This document shows positions 1 to 33,341 of a stretch of DNA of 64,000 nucleotides, one piece after another. Both the position numbers and the translations under genes were made by a program. Under the pieces are notes generated by a model. It was not told the DNA's origin and made no database searches. It saw only the letters and a list, made by a program, of their open reading frames with translations. The stretch is from Mytilus trossulus (lineage: Eukaryota; Mollusca; Bivalvia; Mytilida; Mytilidae): assembly GCF_036588685.1 (NCBI RefSeq), contig NC_086376.1, positions 27,131,930-27,195,929 on the forward strand, in the 5' to 3' direction. Numbering within the stretch: the stretch's first letter is position 1; the number at the start of each line of letters is the position of its first letter.

Positions 1-957
1 GGCATGGTTTATGGTCACTGTAATTATAATTGAATACTCTAAAATTTTGAAAAGTCAAAGTCAAGGTCGCAAATATTACAATCACATTTCACAAAGTGAG
101 ATAAAATAACATATATAGGTAAAGAAGATGTGGTACGAGTGCTAATGAGACAACTATCCGTTCAAGTCATTTTTTAGCCCACCTGGCCCAATAGTTTGCA
201 ATTAGTTTTCAAACAGATTTTTAACATCCTACTAATCAATCTTTTGATCTTAATTTTGTTTTGACAATTACAAAAGTTTCTTTCAATAAAATAAAGAGTA
301 ATAATAATTAAAGTACAACTTAATCTAAAATTTGTAATCCTTTATCTTCCATGCAATTACTTTGTACACAAAAAGAGTCAACCATGAATCTTTTGAAGGG
401 AAATTATTAATAAAGCAATTTGATATATCCAGTCATAAATTGGTCGATAATTGGTTGCCTAATGTCCAGTGACAAATATTTCATGCATATAAACTATCCA
501 CTAGACTACCTATGGGTAAATACCAGGGGCAGATGCAGCCATTTTAATAGGTATTTCAACCAAAGCTGTGGGAGGGGGATCCAACTGTTTGTACTCATTC
601 AAAGGCATTTTTAAGATAGTTTTAGGTTTTATGTGAAATTAAAAAAATGTTTTCAAGAATGTAAAGCTTTCACTGCAATTTAAGAATTGTCTGCTTTTGG
701 TGAATTCATTTTGTCATCTTACCATGTAGATAAGTACATGTATAGTAAAACAACGCTTTATATCAATAAACATACTTACACCAGCAGCTACCTTCTTTAC
801 ATTCTAAAGTCAAGGGCCTTTTGAAATCCCATTTTTACAATGATATTATAGTGAGTAGATTTACAAAACTACGTAAATGAGCTACATCCAGTCAGCCAAA
901 ACATGTCAATAGACTAATTACAGGATTACTCAAGTTGTAAATATGTGCTAAATTGGA
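1..957. other. AT-rich non-coding stretch
   Basis: No ORF with recognisable coding character. A short minus-strand relic of the dispersed Mytilus repeat lies at about 120-165 (motif GAGACAACTATCC). The remainder is AT-rich and I see nothing else in it. Confidence 0.6.
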
Positions 958-1048
958 TATTGTATAGAAAGGTTTATACTATGAAAATAAGAGCTTGGGG
1001 CAAAGCCCCGCGCTCTTATTTTCATAGTATACACCTTTCTATACAATA
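958..1048. repeat. Near-perfect 91-bp fold-back hairpin
   Basis: Arms 958-994 and 1012-1048 are reverse complements over 37 bp with one mismatch. The 17-nt loop holds its own stem, GGGGC-AAA-GCCCC (997-1009). The structure is compact and AT-rich apart from the GC loop. It looks like a fold-back MITE; a transcribed copy would give a long dsRNA hairpin. No target duplication was evident. Confidence 0.8.
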
Positions 1049-2690
1049 ACCGAGACATCTTCTCACCTGAAACTATTGGGCCAAATTAAACTAAACTAGG
1101 CCACAATCATCATTGAGGTATCTAGTTAAAAAAATGTGTCTGGTGACCTGACCAATCAACCGAGTTGGCTGCCATGGCTAAAAATAGAGCGTAGGTGTAA
1201 AATGCAGTTTTTGGCTTATATCTCAAAAACTAAAGCATTTAGAGCAAATCTGACATTGGGTAAAATTGTTAATCAGGTCAAGATCTACCTGCCCTGAAAT
1301 TTTCAGATGAATTGGACAACCCATTGTTAGGTTGCTGCCCCTGAATTTGTAATTTTAAGGAAATTTTGCTGTTACGATAGTAGAAGGGCATTATGTTTTC
1401 TGGTCTGTGTGTCCGTTCTTTCGTTCGTCTGTCCCGCTTCAGGTTAAAGTTTATGGTCAAGGTAGTTTTTGATGAAGTTGAAGTCCAATCAACTTAAAAC
1501 TTAGTACACATGTTCCTTATGATATGATCTTTCTAATTTTAAAGCCAAATTAAACTTTTGACCCCAATTTCACGGTCCACTGAACATAGAAAATTAAAGT
1601 GCATGTTTCAGGTTAAAGTTTTTGGTCAAGGTAGTTTTTGATGAAGTTGAAGTCCAATCAACTTGAAACTTAGTACGCATGTTTCCTATGATATTATCTT
1701 TCTAATTTTAATGCCTAGTTATATTTTTTATCCAATTTCACGGTCCATTGAACATGGAAAATGACAGTGCGAGTGAGGCATTCGTGTACTTTGAACACAT
1801 TCTTGTTGGTTATTATCTTGAATATTATTATAGAGATAAACTGTAAACACCAATAATGTTCAGCAAAGAAAGATTTACAAATAAGTCACGTTACCAAAAT
1901 GATCAGTTGACCCCTTTAGGAGTTATTGCCCTTTATGGTCAATTTTTTAACCATTTTTCGTAAATCTTAGTAATCTTTTACAAAAAACTTCTCCTCTGAA
2001 ACTACTTGGCCTAATTAAACCAAACTTACCCACAATCATCATTGGGGTATCTAGTATAAAACTTGTGTCTGGTGACCCGACCGAACAACCAAGATGGGCG
2101 CCATGGCTATAAAAAGAACAGGGGTAAAATGCAGTTTTTGGCTTATAAATTAAAAACCAAAGCATTTAGAGCAAATCTGACGAGTGGTAAATTTGTTAAT
2201 CAAGTCAAAATTTATCTGCCTTGAAATTTTCAGATCAATCAGACAACCCCTTTTTAGGTAGCTGCCCCTGAATTGGTAATTTTAAGGAATTTTAGCTGTT
2301 TATTGTTATTATCATGAATATTATTATAGATAGAGATAAACTGTTCACAGCAATAATGTACAGCAAAGTAAGACCTAAAAATAAGTTCACTTGACCAAAA
2401 TGGTCAATTGAACCCCTAAGGCGTTATTGCCCTTTATTGTCAATTTTTAACAATTTTCATAAAATTTGTAAATTTTTACTAACATTTTCCACTGTTACCG
2501 TACTACTGGACCAAGTTCATTATAGATAGAGATAATTGTAAGCAGCAAGAATGTTCAGTAAAGTTAGATCTACAAACACATCACCATCACAAAAAACACA
2601 ATTTTGTCATGAATCCATCTATGTCCTTTGTTTAATATTCACATAGACCAAGGTGAGCAACAACAGGCTCTTCAGAGCCTCTAGATAAAT
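1049..2690 (+). repeat. Nested bivalve repeat block
   Basis: Several repeat periods are visible. Sequence around 1075-1340 recurs at about 2003-2270 (offset 929 bp; marker ACAATCATCATTG at 1103 and 2032). A 169-bp unit is present twice in tandem (marker GGTTAAAGTT at 1442 and 1611). A third module beginning ATTATTATAGA recurs at about 1825, 2318 and, degraded, 2520. The block ends near 2662-2685 in a short hairpin, AGGCTCTTCAGAGCCT. No transposase or reverse transcriptase frame is seen. The sequence style is that of a dispersed bivalve repeat of unknown class. Confidence 0.7.
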
Positions 2691-2767
2691 TTAACGATAA
2701 CCATTGTCGGTAAAAGTATGGCCTACAACACAGAGCCTTGGCTCACACCAAACAGCAAATCTAAAAA

Positions 2768-3560
2768 GGACCAAAAATTACTTTAACAGTTAATTTGACG
2801 CCACCAAAATTCAAACTTGATCTATGTTTTGCAGTAATAAGCATTGATATAAATGTCATAACATTTGGGTGAGGCAAACTAAAGTTAGCCACTTCCACTT
2901 GTTTTTTTGTCCATCTGATAAGTAAAGCCTTTTTCAACTGATTTTTATAGTTCGTTCTGTTATACCACTGTCCCAAGTTAGGGGGGAGGTTGGGATCCTG
3001 CTAACATGTTTAACCCTGCCACATTATTTATGTTAGTGCCTGTCCCAAGTCAGGAGCCCATTATTCAGTGGTTGTTGTTTGTTTATGTGTTACATATTTG
3101 TTTTTTGTCAATTTTTTATTATATAAATAAGGCCGTTAGTTTTCTCATTTAAATTGTTTTACATTGTCTTATCGGGGCCTTTTATAGCGGACTATGAGGT
3201 ATGGGCTTTGCTTATTGTTGAAGGCCTTACAATGACCTATAGTTGTTAATGTCTGTGTCATTTTGATCTCTTGTGGACAGTTGTCTCATTGACAATCATA
3301 CCACATCTTTTTTATATTTAGAGCATCGAAACAAAAATTTCAGCAATTTTCCATTTGCAAAGGGGCATAACTCCAGAACAGTTAAAGGGATGCCACCTAA
3401 ATTCCAACTTGATCTGTGTTTGTGGTAATAAGCCTTTTGTTTAAGTTCAATCGCATTTGGTTGATGCATACAAATGTTGGAGAACAGAAACTAACTTTGG
3501 GATGTACTGACCGACAAGGGTAAAACTTAATGCCCCATCGCTATGTGGGGGCATGAAAAT
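2768..3560 (+). repeat. Tandem repeat of about 200 bp, split by an insertion
   Basis: Two diverged units, about 2768-2960 and 3345-3560, share the order 'ACAGTTAA, CACC(T/A)AAATTC, CTTGATCT(A/G)TGTTT, GTAATAAGC, CATTTGG(T/G)TGA'. Between them lies a different Mytilus repeat. The simplest reading is an older tandem pair interrupted by a later insertion. Confidence 0.6.
2962..3321 (+). mobile_element. Dispersed Mytilus repeat, nearly complete copy
   Basis: Contains CTGTCCCAAGTCAGGAGCC (3042 onward), CTTATCGGGGCCTTTTATAG, TATGGGCTTTGCT and the end block GTTGTCTCATTGACAATC-ATACCACATCTT. I recognise this arrangement as a very common repeat of Mytilus genomes. Other copies here: 16262-16345 and 23215-23275 (minus), and 55795-55858, 59398-59665 and 60113-60304 (plus). 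No protein is encoded, so it is a non-autonomous element of unsettled class. Confidence 0.75.
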
Positions 3561-5322
3561 GGTCAATAACCTCTATGAGTTCATTGATGATATCATATTG
3601 CTTTTATATCTTGCAAACAAAAAGTTAAATAAAGTTAGACCTAGGTGGAGGTGATAGAAGCAGCAAAATTAAAAATGTATTAGTTTGTGCTTAGGTTTGA
3701 GAGAAACCATCAGGGGTATTTCCATGATAGTTGGTATGTAGCTGTACAAGAACTGGCACATATAATTTCCATGACAATTGTTTAGCCCTTATCCCTCTGT
3801 CATTAGTTTATTTTTCCTATTTATAGAGGTTTCTTAAGATGTTAGGTAAATTTGCTAAAATTGGTTGGAAAATGCCAATTAATGCTTTTTATTTAATGCA
3901 ACAACTCTCTTGAGAATATTAATTCATTGGAGTACAGAGGAAAATTATTGCACTTGCGCTTCTTTCATATTTACATGAATGGACCATCTGATAATAAGTG
4001 GTCATTTTGTAGGGTAATATTCCTATAAAACTATTCTCTCACCAATTTCAAACTACTCAAGTTCTAAGTATATGTTGATTCATTAATATTGTTTGCATTT
4101 TTCATATTTACACACATTTATAAATACTTTTTTTACCAGTACAAACAAATGTATATATTTTGCCATATATAAGTATAAAGTGTATGTAAAGTGACAGTTT
4201 TGGTTGAACAGATGTATTTGTCAATCCTTTTATGTTGAACATATTTTGCTATTACAGTTTCTCTTTTTCTATTTTTGTTCTCAAGATAACAGCCAATGAG
4301 CAAAATTTAGTTTAATATGTCATTGAAGGGCAATATATGTATGACATATGAGTCCATCGTAACTTTCTGTTACATTGGCTTTCACATTTGTGTATACGTC
4401 AAGAAGACCATGGGAAGTATAATATTGACATTTCATTTTAATTCCATAAGACCAAATTAACCAAAAGACATGTTAATATGCACACTGCAATGAGCTGTTG
4501 TAAACACGTTTCTTATTAATCAAGAGATAAATTGTACTTCATATTTGTTTCATCATTTTCTGTATTTCTTTAATAAGTGGATGTTTAGCAATTGACATTT
4601 TAAGTAGCCTGTGATTAAAATAATTTGACATGAATAACTTTGTCAAACCTTCATGGAAATTTTTGTTTGTTTGTTGATAATTTGTACTTTTTTTTATATT
4701 GTTTGGTTACTGGTAAATCATTTGACTGAATTAGACACTTTTTATTCCAACCTATTCCTTACCGATTTCGCACGTACTTTATGACTTTGTAATTTTTCAG
4801 CAGGGTCCTTGATGACATGCAATATTTCTAGATTAAAGGCAACAGAACAACAGTATGCTTATAAAGCAGCAGATCACAAAGGGAAGTCAAATAAGTATAT
4901 GTTTCCCTTCCAGAGCACCTGAGATGACACCCTCAGATTTTGGTGGGGTTCCTGTTGCTTAGTATTTAGTTTTAATCTTGTGTCTTGTGTCTTGTGTACT
5001 ATTATTTGTGTTTGTCTTTTTCCTTTTTAGCCATGGTGTTGTCAATTTATTTTCGATCTATGAGGTTGATTGTCCCTCTGATATCTTACGCCCCTCTTTT
5101 ATAGTAAGTATAGACAGAATACTGTGCATGACATTCATTTATTGGATTAACCAACTTTGGACCATTTTTCACTCCTTGAATCATCTGAGATTCCTTGAAC
5201 CAGAAATCCTTTGATCTATGCTTTTATCTTCATATGTCTACCAGTGTAGCATTGTCAATGATTAAGTATGATAGAAGAAGGAGATCTGTGCCAGTTGTCA
5301 TGGTTATTTAAGGCAGTAAATA
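3561..5322. other. Non-coding, nothing recognised
   Basis: AT-rich with only short chance ORFs, including a hydrophobic 78-codon one at 4978-5214 with no start context or family signal. I see no gene or element here. Confidence 0.5.
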
Positions 5323-5522
5323 TAGTAAATTCACAAAATTTTGACATTTTTTATTATTGCGAAAATTGCAACTAGATAGGTTTGCAAAAGCAAAACCTTG
5401 CATGTGAATTTTGATACGAGTTATCTGTTAATAACATTTCCTGAAATTAAACTTGCATTCTTGTCCATTGTTTAAAAAATCGCAATAATAAATGTACACA
5501 AAAATTTCTGAATTTACAGTAC
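5323..5522. mobile_element. MITE with TA-type ends, about 200 bp
   Basis: The left end (TAGTAAATTCACAAAATTTT... to TTATTATTGCGA) matches in inverted orientation the right end (TCGCAATAATAAATG... to ATTTACAGTA), imperfectly over about 40 bp. Both ends abut TA. It encodes nothing. TC1/mariner-like MITEs create TA duplications, so that class is likely but not proven. Confidence 0.65.
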
Positions 5523-8500
5523 TACAAAGTTTTTGAGTGTTAAATTCAGGCAACATATGTAAATAATAGGCAACAAATCTCTTGTTTTTGTAATTTATTG
5601 CTCATCTTAAAATGGTCTGTTGGAATTGTATATAAATTCAGTAGAATAAAAATAGTTTACACAATAAAAGAAACTACAAGGCAAAAATCAAAAGAATTCA
5701 CTGAAAATTATAACATAGTCAAATCAAGTTTTGAAGTGCATAAGATCATTCAAATAGTTTTTTTTTGTTTATTTTATTTTTGATACCAAGAACCTTCTAA
5801 ATTTCATAATTTTACTATAAATTTGTAAAGTAATACACAAATGATAACACAAACAAAACACCGGTTCCAGCAATTTTAAATATGTTTGTTCAAAGTTTAA
5901 AAAGAAGACTATATATCTACATTTTGATTTAACAATTACTTTAATCCTTGAACCATTGCTTACAACAAGAACTGACACTGGCCAAAAACCCTACAATACA
6001 CCTGAATTAAATATATGCGTTTAGGGTTAAACTGTTTTCTATGTTAATGTGCTGACTTCAATTCATAGATTTTGTGGTTTATCAAAACAAAAAATTTGAA
6101 CACACAGACGCATGTTATTTTCCATTTATTTCATGTGTAATAAAAAAAAACACCTCAAATTAAAGAATTCATTTAGAAGATAAAAAACAAATAAGTACCT
6201 CCAACAAATGGCTTGCATTTTAAAAAAAATCTAAATTTCAAAATTTGTTTTGAACACGAGAAGAGACATTTTATTTTATGGCTGTTCCCATTTTGGAATA
6301 ATTGATTGCTCACTAATCTTGTGAACAGACCCGAGGTAGATGAAAGCGAGACAGGGAACAAGTTTAACATTATTCAGGGATATTTGGTTTACTTACTTCA
6401 TTACAACAAACAATTATTTCATTTCAGATTAAGATCACTTTCAAACGGGAAAAACAAAAATGTTTACAATGTGAAAACGGAAATAATTCAAACAACTATA
6501 AACAAAATAATATAATAAATATCTGAATTAGCACTTTAATAAACTCTAACCTACACAAAGCGTAATATGATATCAGTAAAGCCTTATATAAAACTCTATA
6601 TTTTTGCTCTCATCACAAAAATATTAAAATCTTCCTGCATATAACAACAAACGTTTTCTATATTTGTGTGTGGATTAGTAATAAAATTTGCTTATGTACA
6701 ATGTGTCAATATCAATGGAAAAATACTATGGAGTAATAAAAAAAAGCCTTGTACAGGACAATTACATAAGCTTCCATTTACAGATATACAGATTTCTGGA
6801 CAAATTAGCAGTACTCATTGTCATAGCAGTTTTTGACAAAAAATATATATAAGTTTGCTCAATTTCATTGATTTTATCCACTATTTTTCATTGAAATATA
6901 TTTCATTCTTGTAAAATATTGTTTAACACCTCAGATGTTTTATTATTAGAAAAAGGCACCTGCTAAAGTTACTGCATTTGTCCAGAAACTGTAAAATTTA
7001 ATATATACATTTAATAAGCCACAAGAGGAAGAGGGTTTTACTACAGATGCATTCTAAGGTGAATCCTTTAAAGCCTTGATGTCCTATACAAGATTGAGGT
7101 AGCGAAGTTTGTATTTCTTAAAATGACAAAAATACTAAATCAGAAAATACAAAATGATTATAATTTAATTTAATCTCACAAACGTGTCAAAGCAAAAATA
7201 ATATGACCCTTGACGACACGACACATCATAATAAAAGACAAAATTGAAAAAACATTTACAGCATTTTCCTAAAAGAAATTTACCGCTTAAACCTAACTGG
7301 CTTCTCTGAACTTTTGACAGTTTCTGTTCATAAAAGTTTCCCTTTCATTTAGGAAATATATCTTAATGTTAGAAATCTTAAATGAAGACTTTAATACCCA
7401 TAGTATTACAAGCAAGCTAAGTCAAATCTAAATAGAGTAACTTCTCTTTGTAAATTCTCCACAATTCTAATGTTTCGTGAGAACTTCACATCAGTGATCT
7501 AGTGTATTTCATTTGAACTTAAACAACTAAACCAATTCTTTACTATTGATTATAAATCTAGGCTTCAAATATTGTGAACTTACAAAAAAAAATTCATGTA
7601 CCAGTATAATAAATTTTTTCTCTCTATAAGAATGGCCATGTTATTATTCAATGTACAGGATCTTCAAACAGTGAACAACAAAGTCAATGATTTTGTGTCA
7701 TATATAATGAATGCAGATAAAATGAGTTTCTTTTGGCCTGCATAACAACCATTTAAAAAAATCCAACAAAGGCTAAACACTGTAATATCAAACAAAATGT
7801 ATCAACAAAAACAATGGAAATAAATCGTCTAAATAAATAACAAAATACTTCTCCCTGTATCATTTTACTTGTCTAGATAAATGTGATGATCTTGGGTTTC
7901 ATAGAACTTTAATTCTAAATCAATTATCATAACATTTTTTTAGTTTGAGTAAATAAAGTTTTATGAAATCCAATATAACTTATATTTTTGCACCACCTCG
8001 GTCTATGTTATCTAAGATAATTCATTAAGGTTACAATAAAGAAAATACCCACTACAGATCATTAACCAGGAAGAGGAAACATAAGCGTAATATTGATCCA
8101 ATCTAGTTAAATCAGACAGAGAAAGGAATAGCATGATCATCAAATAACCAATGATAAAGGAATAGGACATAAATAAAAAAAAAGCTGTTACTTCAATCTG
8201 TTGATTCCCTTATGTATTAATTATAAGATTTGGATAATAAAAAGAAAGAAATCAATTCCTAAGTTTCAATACTATGCTATTAAAGTCTAACTTCTAAATA
8301 AAATGGTTCCTTGTTTTTAAGAAAAATGATTAAACCATTAATGATATGTATCAATTATACGCTATACAAGAATTAGTGAAAATATATATTTGACCAAGCT
8401 TAAACATTTAAAAATGCCACTATCATTAAAAAAAAATTCCTATTTTTACAATGGATTATAATGCCAATAATCTATTCATGGGGAACTCTTAAGGTAAAAT

Positions 8501-9579
8501 ACATATATTTATGTGTAATGTCTCGTCTTATATTGTAAGCATGTCTGTACAGCTGTAAAGGACATTCAAACAAAAAAACAAAATAATTATTCAACGTTTC
8601 TCTGTCCTTTGATTACAAGTATGCAATAGTTTCACCAGCATATGAAATATTCTTGAAAAAAATTGTAAACTCACAAAACAGGATGACTTTCATTCAAATT
8701 CAACATGAGAGATGAAAAAAAATACATATTATGATATGTGTAAACAAGCATATTATTGTGTATTGCATTGTTGACGTCCTGTTCATTATTTAACTAGACT
8801 TATCTCCCTTTGACAAGTTTTATGCGATTTTATTACATCTACAACATAAGTGTATCAATCATTTTGATTATATGTATTTAATGTGTTAAAGCAGCTAACA
8901 CCATTTTCCTATATAATTTCACATAAATTTTATATTAATTTGTTAATGTTACATTGATGTAACTAAAAGAACACATAAATAAGTTTTCAACACCCTAAGG
9001 GCTGACTTCATACAAATAAAAAAAACACTGGCACATCTCATAGAAAAACAAAACAAAAAACAAAACAGGTCTAACCTTTTTCCTCTTGACAATATATTGT
9101 AACAATGAGCCAAGATTTTGACAAAATACTTTTAAATTAGGATCAAGTTTACAGCAAATACAAAAGAACATTTTAATATACTGAACATAACAAAAAAAAT
9201 TAATATGCATGCAGTTAACATCTACACATTCAAACATTTCCTTTAATAAATCTAACGAACGAGAAAAGCTTATATCGACCTCTGACAGTATGAAGGTTAA
9301 AGGTCATGCAGTACATGAGACAGTAAAGCACCTAAGATTTTGGTGTAAAATAATCTATTCCTGAGTATTACAATCACGGTGCTTTAGATGTCTCCAATAT
9401 CTGTACAATGGAAGAAAATTACAAACTAAATTTCCATCCTTTTTTTAGTATGTCTGTTAATCAAGAGGATTATCTTGTGCTGTTGTCTTTCGATTGCTTT
9501 GTGATGAATTTTAATTTGCGTAATTAAAAGACATACAGTGGAACTATTTTTACCCTGGTAAAATGAACAGTTTGAATTA
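5523..9579. other. AT-rich non-coding; may include long 3' UTR of the RNF38-like gene
   Basis: No coding signal on either strand. The segment directly downstream (minus strand) of the RNF38-like stop codon is AT-rich and low in ORFs. Vertebrate RNF38 has a long 3' UTR, so part of this stretch may be transcribed. I could not single out one poly(A) site among the many AT-rich hexamers. Confidence 0.4.
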
Positions 9580-30199
<20,620 letters not shown>

Positions 30200-30210
30200 T
30201 ATATTCAAAC

Positions 30211-32580
30211 CTTTAAAAAAAGAACATTCTTTATTAAAAACATATTTACCTACAACTAATATTGGCTAAAAGATACACTTATTGATCAAAAGTGTTAACC
30301 CCATTTTAAAATGTATAAAAGGTTGCCCTTTGCATATAATAAATGTAAATGCATGTTGAGCTGCATATATATATACTACATCTCCAGTCTGTATAATTAA
30401 GACAAGACAAGCCAAGTTCATTGAAACAAAGGTGCACATTACCTATGATGAACTGCAACAATCAATTTGACAAAATATAATAAAAGTGTACATGATTTAT
30501 AATGATTGATATACATATATATATACACACCAGTATACACTAAATATGGACTCAAAAATCAAGAATGCATTGAACTGTGAAAACCTAAATGAAAAACTTG
30601 TATGGAAAACTAGCCAGTATTAGATAGACCATACAAAGGTCATTGGACCATAGATAGATAATAAACATCCTCATACATAGGGTGAAACTAGGTTTGTGCT
30701 AAGAGCATTCAACCCTCATCTTAATATCTTTATGAATGAAAACCCAATGATAAAAATCCAAATGTTTAATTCATTGAATCTGTAGAAGAGAATACCATAG
30801 AAAATGAAGTCATTGGCAATTTATGAATACCTGAAAACAATCCTTCCTAATTTATTTCAGATTTATGAATATCTGAAAACAATCCATCCTAATAATAATT
30901 TATTTCAATCAGTCTATAAAACAGATCCTGCGTCAAGCTTAGCTTACAAGGATCTGAAAGTGCTATTTTACTTGGTTTTTAAAGACCCTTTTGGTGTCCT
31001 TTGATTTTGTCAGATACATGTAATACACACCTTTAAAATTTTGAGGGCTAAATTTTATATTCTGATGAAATAATTAACATAACAGAACTAAAACAGAGTG
31101 TTGTAAAAAAAGCCATGTTCTATTTCTAACACAACATGGTGTCACATGTTTGTCTGCTGTGAACAAAAAAAGTCTAAATTTCCTAAAATTAGAATCAAAT
31201 AGTTTTGTTTATATCATGCTCTTTTCTTATTTTACCATGATCAACTGAACATTATATTTGTTAATATTTACACCTCTGACACAAAACACGCTGTATAAAA
31301 ATTTGACAAATTTATTACATTTAAGACAAAACAAAGCATCTGCATGTTTAACTGAACAACTTTCAAGTCTTGTAAGACCGACAAACACCACAAACAAATA
31401 TATGATAATGGGCTATTTGAGGTCCCCATGAGGGACCTCAAAATAAAATACATATTATATAAATAAACTATTTGAATATGATCTAGAACTCTTTATCATT
31501 TTCAATCAGATTACATTGAACACAATTCCTTAAAATTGTGTGAAAGATAATTGATTTATCGTAGTACACTAAGAACTATCATGTCCAAAACTTAAGCTGC
31601 ATTTCGCATAGAATGTGTGACTACATTTACAAAAGATCTTTGTAAATTATTCAAAAACTAATTATGTATGTGTGATACCTCAACCACTGGTTTAATATTA
31701 AAACTAACAGATGTTGGTGCCATCATCCATGTTTTAGAATTATAAGTATGTACCAGTCAAAAAATTTATCCAACTTGTGTGGACTAGTTAATCTAGTTTT
31801 AGTCAACTATTTGTATTTCCCTGTCCATGTTTTATATCATAGAATCTATAGAAAAGGCAAAATGTGTTAGCTGACAGCCATGCTATTGCATTCTATAGAT
31901 TGTGCAGTCAGTGTCCTGCACAATTTACCAAAAAAAATATAGAATGATACCAGTCTGCTGGCATAGTCAGTGTATCCAATAACAAAAACATCTGTGATAT
32001 AAGCTCATTTCTTACTCCAAATTCTTATTTCCTACTGTATATATAAGCTAAGGATTTACATTACAAAGTTAAAAATATTCACCTTTTATTAAACCACTGA
32101 CAAATCCTATAGGTGTAAGGAAATTAGAATGACCTTTTTGAAATTCATTTAGTAATTTCCAAATTTTACATTAAATCAGTAGGAGCAAAGTGAGTGGTTG
32201 TAAACTCTATTCCAGTCATTTTTAACTCTATTCCAATCATTTTTAACTCTATTGGAGTATTCCAGTCATTTTTTTTAATAAAGATTGAACCTCTGTGGCT
32301 GTTCAAATTTGTAAAATGATTACTAATTTGAAGCAAAATCTCCATAAAAACATAATTTACCTCTGTAGACTGGTCTGTATTTAAGTATTTAAGTACATGC
32401 TTCCAAATATTCGACAGCACATATAACACTCGTATAAACATTAACATGTGTATAAATATATGTACATGTACACATACACACATACTTAAGTACACAAAGT
32501 TATTCGGGTAAAGAATAAAGTTTTTCACTTTAATTTCCTCTTCTAATATCGTTTTTTATGTCGAAAATTCGTTATCTTAC
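30211..32580 (-). other. RNF38-like intron 1
   Basis: AT-rich intron between the 5' non-coding exon and the start-codon exon. The only structure I noticed is the 11-bp hairpin at 31416-31442. The direct repeat TTTATGAATA(C/T)CTGAAAACAATCC at about 30821 and 30863 is short and local. Confidence 0.65.
31416..31442. repeat. Perfect 11-bp hairpin
   Basis: TTTGAGGTCCC, a 5-nt loop CATGA, then GGGACCTCAAA; an isolated intronic inverted repeat. It could be a MITE tip or chance. Confidence 0.7.
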
Positions 32581-32735
32581 CTTAAAATGTATATTTTCTC
32601 CTTTATTCGTCTTTTAACAACACCAGGGACATGCACAGATAATGAAATTTAAAATTTTCTAACTGAACACACACGCACGGAGCTGGTTAGCTTGGTGTCT
32701 ACTGTACACACGTCGATATGAGTTGATTCCCCGCC
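32581..32735 (-). other. RNF38: RNF38-like 5' non-coding exon (exon 1)
   Basis: A strong donor (TTTTAAG|GTAAGA) at 32581/32580 lies downstream (minus strand) of a GC box, CRE and ETS site. The exon contains a 9-codon uORF (MSLVLLKDE, stop TAA). Spliced to the 30210 acceptor, it puts an in-frame TAA just before the main ATG, so it should be non-coding. The 5' boundary is estimated from the promoter motifs. Confidence 0.6.
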
Positions 32736-32759
32736 TACTGCTATGACGTCACCGGAAGT
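32729..32759 (-). promoter_or_regulatory. RNF38-like promoter core: GC box, CRE, ETS site
   Basis: On the minus strand: ACTTCCGG (ETS/GABP-type, 32759-32752), immediately TGACGTCA (32751-32744), then GGCGGGG (Sp-type, 32735-32729). No TATA box. This is a typical housekeeping promoter arrangement. Confidence 0.65.
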
Positions 32760-32991
32760 ATTTTAATGACTTTCGATTTGTGTGATTTTTTTTCAGTCGT
32801 TTATCTCAAATTTTTACACTTTCATATCTCTTAACTTTTATTGCAGTGATTAAGGTATAATTTTTCTTTCTTATTTTATTGAAAAAGGCATTTCCCTTCT
32901 TTAAATTATCAAAATACTTGCCTAAAAACACAAATAACAAACAAATGAATAATTCTATAAATAGAAAATAAATACCGAGATTTTTACCAAT

Positions 32992-33038
32992 TGACGTCAA
33001 GATTTATATCACATGATATTTTGTACTTCAATGATTGG
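32992..33038 (+). promoter_or_regulatory. PNRC-side promoter motifs: CRE and inverted CCAAT
   Basis: TTGACGTCAA (CRE core 32992-32999) and ATTGG (inverted CCAAT, 33034-33038) precede the PNRC-like gene. With the RNF38 promoter 240 bp away and facing the other way, the region reads as a divergent promoter. Confidence 0.5.
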
Positions 33039-33341
33039 CTTATTAAATATCCTTGGTTCGACTTTGACAGGGAGAAGCGGAGAAGAAAGGCGATTTGTAA
33101 ACAAGACATTTTTATTTCAATTTATAGACTTAATTCGTGAATATTTCAGAAGGAGAAAGTTGTTACGGACTTGCTTGTGAACCGTTTAAAACGTTATTTC
33201 TTACGAAAGGGTTTCACACGGCGGATAACAAGAAAGAATTCTTGTTCTTTGTGATTGAGATTGTTGACAGTTTAGTGACTCGACGCCATATTTGTGTTTG
33301 TTACACTTTTGTGAAAGAAAATTTCCAGAACAATCGATTAG

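Noticed and set aside
4978..5214. Hydrophobic 78-codon ORF
   Set aside because: Low-complexity T-rich DNA yields Leu/Phe/Val codons by chance; no start context, splice context or family.
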